Shown: piece after piece, positions 61,350-64,000 of the stretch
How the letters are laid out: each line of letters opens with the position of its first letter
Position numbering within the stretch: position 1 is the stretch's first letter
Assembly (NCBI RefSeq): GCF_021390395.1
Contig: NZ_JAJUWT010000027.1
Location: forward strand, 105,478 to 169,477
DNA: 64,000 nucleotides
Reading direction: 5' to 3'
Source: Saccharothrix sp. S26
Lineage (GTDB): Bacteria > Actinomycetota > Actinomycetes > Mycobacteriales > Pseudonocardiaceae
The notes under the pieces: model-generated
What the model was told of the DNA's origin: nothing
What the model saw: the letters and a program-made list of their open reading frames with translations, nothing else
Databases searched by the model: none
Position numbers and translations under genes: made by a program

Positions 61350-62228
61350 TCAGCCCCGCAGTTCCATGGTGCAGCACTTGGGGCCGCCGCCGGACTTGCG
61401 CAGTTCCGAGATGTCCACGAAGACCGGCTCGAAGCCGCGGCGGGCCACCTGGTCGGCGAGGGCGGTCGCCTCGACCGGCAGGACCACGTGACGGCCGTCG
61501 GAGACGCCGTTCAGGCCCAGGCAGGCGGCGTCCTCGGCGGTGGCGATGACGGCGTCCGGGAACAGGCGGCGCAGGACGCGTTGGCTGCCCGGTGAGAAGG
61601 CGTCCGGGTAGTAGGCGACCAGGTCGTCGTCCAGCACGAACAGGGCCACGTCCAAGTGGTAGTAGCGCGGGTCGGTCAACTGGAGCGAGATGACCGGGAC
61701 GCCCAGCACCTCCTGCGCCTCGGAGTGGGCCAGGGGGTCGGTGCGGAAGCCCGTGCCGGCCAGCAGGTACCTGCCGGTCCAGACGAGGTCGCCCTCGGCT
61801 TCGTTGGTCCGCTCCGGCATGACGACGTCGCGGTAGCCGTTGGCCAGGAACCAGCGGCGGAAGTGGTCGGCTTCGGCGGCGCGCTGCGGCGCGCGGAAGC
61901 GGGAGCCCAGGACCTGGCCGTCGATCACGGTGCCGGAGTTGGCCGAGAAGACCATGTCCGGCAGGCCGGGCTGGGGGTCGATGGTCTCGACCACGTGCCC
62001 GAGTCGCTCGTAGGTCTCCTTCAGGGCCGTCCACTGCTCCATCGCCAGCGACGTGCTGATCGGCTGCGTGGGGTCCATCCACGGGTTGATCGAGTACTCC
62101 ACGGTGAAGTACGCGGGCGGGCACATGAGGTACCGACGGGTGGTCGGCACGCGCACCTGCGCGGCGGGCGTGGCGACGTCGAGCACGATCGGCTCGTCAC
62201 CGGGGCCCGCGAAGGAAACCGAGGTCAT
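61350..62228 (-). CDS. Dimethylargininase (DDAH) / amidinotransferase-family hydrolase
   Basis: DDAH hydrolyses methylated arginines or related guanidino compounds. The 292 residues contain the active-site set seen in the family: D91/FSAN (91-97), E145/D147, H191 in YYHLDVALF and the C-terminal nucleophile at C285/C286 (PKCCTMELRG). The ATG is chosen as 62228 (MTSVSFAG). It diverges from an Lrp regulator across 66 bp that holds a palindrome, so it is likely under Lrp control. Some relatives act as arginine deiminases. Confidence 0.83.
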   Translation of the reverse strand: MTSVSFAGPGDEPIVLDVATPAAQVRVPTTRRYLMCPPAYFTVEYSINPWMDPTQPISTSLAMEQWTALKETYERLGHVVETIDPQPGLPDMVFSANSGTVIDGQVLGSRFRAPQRAAEADHFRRWFLANGYRDVVMPERTNEAEGDLVWTGRYLLAGTGFRTDPLAHSEAQEVLGVPVISLQLTDPRYYHLDVALFVLDDDLVAYYPDAFSPGSQRVLRRLFPDAVIATAEDAACLGLNGVSDGRHVVLPVEATALADQVARRGFEPVFVDISELRKSGGGPKCCTMELRG

Positions 62229-62248
62229 GGATCGAAATGTAGATTGCC

Positions 62249-62263
62249 GTTCGACCATCGAAC
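62249..62263. promoter_or_regulatory. GTTCGA-CCA-TCGAAC palindrome between DDAH and lrp
   Basis: A perfect 6-3-6 palindrome lies in the centre of the 66-bp divergent spacer. It is a good candidate operator for the Lrp/AsnC regulator, controlling both genes. Confidence 0.55.
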
Positions 62264-62294
62264 AACGCCGCGATATTGCGTCTCCTAGGGCAGA

Positions 62295-62744
62295 ATGTTG
62301 CGTGTGGACACGATCGACCAGCGAATCATTTCGTGCCTGATGGCCAACGCCCGCTCCAGCTACGCCGACATCGGCAAGGAGGTCGGCCTGTCCGCGCCCG
62401 CGGTGAAGCGGCGGGTCGACAAGCTGCTGGACACGGGCGTCCTGCGCGGCTTCACGGCCGTCGTCGACCCCGAGCAGCTGGGCTGGGGCACGGAGGCGTT
62501 CGTCGAGGTGCACTGCCGCGGCAACGTGGCACCGCACGACATCCAGCAGCGCCTGGAGACGATGCCGGAGGTGCGCGCCGCCTACACCGTCTCCGGCGCG
62601 GCGGACGCGATCGTGCACCTGCGCGCGGCCGACATCCACCACCTGGAGACCGCGCTGGAACGGCTGCGCGCGGTCGAGATCATCGACCGCACCGTCTCGA
62701 CCGTCGTGCTCTCCCGACTCTTGGACCGCCCACCGGCCCCTTAG
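62295..62744 (+). CDS. Lrp/AsnC-family transcriptional regulator
   Basis: The 149 residues open with the Lrp helix-turn-helix DTIDQRIISCLMANARSSYADIGKEVGLSAPAVKRRVDKLL (5-45). The ligand-binding RAM domain follows (VRAAYTVSGAADAIVHLRAADIHHLETALERLR). The start may be the ATG at 62295 or the GTG at 62304. It diverges from the dimethylargininase gene, as in known amino-acid catabolic pairs. Confidence 0.88.
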   Translation: MLRVDTIDQRIISCLMANARSSYADIGKEVGLSAPAVKRRVDKLLDTGVLRGFTAVVDPEQLGWGTEAFVEVHCRGNVAPHDIQQRLETMPEVRAAYTVSGAADAIVHLRAADIHHLETALERLRAVEIIDRTVSTVVLSRLLDRPPAP

Positions 62745-62754
62745 AGTCGCCCGC

Positions 62755-63516
62755 ATGGCCGAAGTGCTCCTGCAACGCTCCGACCGCGTGGCGGTCATCA
62801 CCGTGCACGACCCCGACCGCCGCAACGCGCTCACGTTCGACCTCTCCGACCAGCTCGTCGCGGCCGTGCGGACCTGCGAGGACGACCCCGACGTGCACGC
62901 CGTCGTGGTCACGGGCACGCCACCGGCGTTCTGCGCCGGCGCGGACCTGACCGCGCTGGGCGAAGCCCGCGAGGAGGGCCTGCGGCGCATCTACGCCGGG
63001 TTCCTCGCGGTGGCCGGCTGCACGCTGCCCACGGTCGCGGCGGTCGGCGGCGCGGCGGTCGGCGCGGGGCTCAACCTGGCCCTGGCCTGCGACGTGCGCC
63101 TGGTCAACGCCCACGCGAAGTTCGACGCGCGGTTCCTCCAGCTGGGCATCCACCCCGGCGGCGGGATGACGTGGATGCTCCAGCGGCTCGTCGGGCCGCA
63201 GACGGCGACCGCCATGACGTTGTTCGGCCAGGTTTTGGGCGCGGACGCGGCGGTATCCCACGGTTTGGCCTGGTCCCGGGTCGACGGCGGGCACGACGAG
63301 CTCGTCGCCGCGGCGGTCGGGTTGGCGCGCCCTTCGGCCGAAGCTTCGCGCGAACTGGTCCGCACGGTCAAAGCGTCGATGCGCACCACCGCGAACCTGG
63401 ACCTGCACGCCCACGCAGTGGACGTCGAACTCGCGCCCCAGGTCGCCTCGATCGCGACTCCAGAGTTCCAGGCCAGGCTGGCTGCCACGAAGGCCAGGAT
63501 CAGCGGACGCCCCTGA
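62755..63516 (+). CDS. Enoyl-CoA hydratase/isomerase-family (crotonase) protein
   Basis: The 253 residues have the crotonase oxyanion-hole blocks CAGADLTALG (60-69) and GGAAVGAGLNLALACD (98-113). The position of the usual catalytic glutamate is N107, and the second glutamate (PEI motif) is absent (FLQLGIHPGGG at 127-137). It may therefore catalyse something other than hydration. The start is 10 bp after the lrp stop, so the genes may be co-transcribed. Confidence 0.82.
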   Translation: MAEVLLQRSDRVAVITVHDPDRRNALTFDLSDQLVAAVRTCEDDPDVHAVVVTGTPPAFCAGADLTALGEAREEGLRRIYAGFLAVAGCTLPTVAAVGGAAVGAGLNLALACDVRLVNAHAKFDARFLQLGIHPGGGMTWMLQRLVGPQTATAMTLFGQVLGADAAVSHGLAWSRVDGGHDELVAAAVGLARPSAEASRELVRTVKASMRTTANLDLHAHAVDVELAPQVASIATPEFQARLAATKARISGRP

Positions 63517-63540
63517 CCTGGACTTACGTCCACAATATCT

Positions 63541-63561
63541 GTAACTTGGAGTAACAGTTAC
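63541..63561. promoter_or_regulatory. GTAAC repeats upstream of korA
   Basis: GTAAC occurs at 63541-63545 and 63551-63555, ten bases apart, and the second is followed by GTTAC (63557-63561) to form GTAACAGTTAC. It lies about 175-195 bp upstream of the korA start and may be an operator. Confidence 0.4.
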
Positions 63562-63735
63562 CGGCTGGTACGACGGAATCGACCTCCGGTTGACGCCCCG
63601 CGCACCTGGTGGGACGAACCGTCCCGCACAGTGGTACGGGGGAAACCGGCACCCAGCCGGGCACGACTACCCTCGCGGAGGGGCACGGGGGCAGCAGCCC
63701 TCAGGCGGTTGTGAGGAAAGGGATCGGCGTAGGAC

Positions 63736-64000
63736 ATGACTACCGACGTTGGTAACGGCTCCGCGCCAGGTGGCTCGCCTGAGCAGACCGAGCCCGGGCG
63801 GGACGGGGTGGACGCGGGCGGGAGGAACGGCACGGTCCGCAAGCTCGACCGCGTGGTGATCCGCTTCGCCGGCGACTCCGGTGACGGCATGCAACTCACG
63901 GGTGACCGGTTCACCTCGGAGGCCGCCGCGTTCGGCAACGACCTCGCGACCCAGCCGAACTTCCCGGCCGAGATCCGGGCGCCACAGGGCACGCTGCCGG
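63736..64000 (+). CDS. korA: 2-oxoacid:ferredoxin oxidoreductase alpha subunit, N-terminal part
   Basis: The visible 88 codons after ATG 63736 begin with a Gly/Pro-rich tail and then VIRFAGDSGDGMQLTGDRFTSE and LATQPNFPAEIRAPQGTLP. These match the KorA gamma-domain of 2-oxoglutarate:ferredoxin oxidoreductase, an oxygen-tolerant bypass of 2-oxoglutarate dehydrogenase in actinobacteria. The gene continues past the right edge; korB would be expected next. Confidence 0.9.
   Translation, partial: MTTDVGNGSAPGGSPEQTEPGRDGVDAGGRNGTVRKLDRVVIRFAGDSGDGMQLTGDRFTSEAAAFGNDLATQPNFPAEIRAPQGTLP

Overview
The window is a very GC-rich chromosomal segment from an actinomycete. Gene order closely follows the Mycobacterium/Pseudonocardiales core: tRNA-Thr, tRNA-Met, rpmG, hadA, hadB, tRNA-Trp, secE, nusG, rplK, rplA, then rplJ, rplL, an mce locus, rpoB, rpoC, rpsL, rpsG, fusA, tuf, the S10 and spc ribosomal operons, secY and adk. 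The protein style and short intergenic repeats suggest Pseudonocardiaceae (Actinosynnema/Saccharothrix/Lentzea-like). That placement is an inference from gene order and sequence style, not from a database search.

Layout. Positions 1-12,325 (minus strand) hold adk (cut by the window edge), secY, an inserted LysE-type exporter, and the complete spc and S10 operons (rplO back to rpsJ). Positions 12,653-17,026 (minus) are the str operon (tuf, fusA, rpsG, rpsL), with a good promoter just upstream of rpsL. Positions 17,543-19,709 (plus) form a small accessory island: a phosphotransferase, a zinc-ribbon protein, and a two-gene unit that looks like an unrecognised toxin-antitoxin pair. Positions 19,813-27,301 (minus) are rpoC and rpoB. 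Positions 27,771-39,076 (minus) are a complete mce lipid-transporter operon: the MceG ATPase, two YrbE permeases, MceA to MceF and two Mce-associated membrane proteins, mostly coupled by ATGA/GTGA overlaps. Positions 39,328-44,208 (minus) are rplL, rplJ (with a leader attenuator), rplA, rplK, nusG, secE and tRNA-Trp. A divergent membrane-protein gene sits between rplJ and rplA.

From 44,399 onward the strands alternate. There is an aspartate-type aminotransferase, two tandem MmpS-like proteins, the dehydratase pair HadA/HadB, rpmG and tRNA-Met/tRNA-Thr. Next come a membrane GGDEF-EAL protein with a degenerate GGDEF site, PhzF-like and GNAT enzymes, small unknown proteins and tRNA-Tyr. These are followed by a YajQ-family protein, rmlA, htpX, an orphan NuoB-NuoC-NuoI set beside a LysR regulator, an AraC regulator, a mycothiol-dependent-isomerase-like protein and a methyltransferase remnant. 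The window closes with dimethylargininase divergent from an Lrp regulator, a crotonase, and the start of korA at the right edge.

Most of the window is housekeeping machinery. The parts that deserve a second look are: the HTH plus RelE-like pair at 18,835-19,709; the orphan NuoBCI module with a perfect 15-bp hairpin in its leader; a 50-nt GC-rich element found downstream of two tRNA units; a recurring terminator with a GGGAG loop; and several clean palindromes in promoter regions (mce operon, MmpS pair, Lrp/DDAH, korA).
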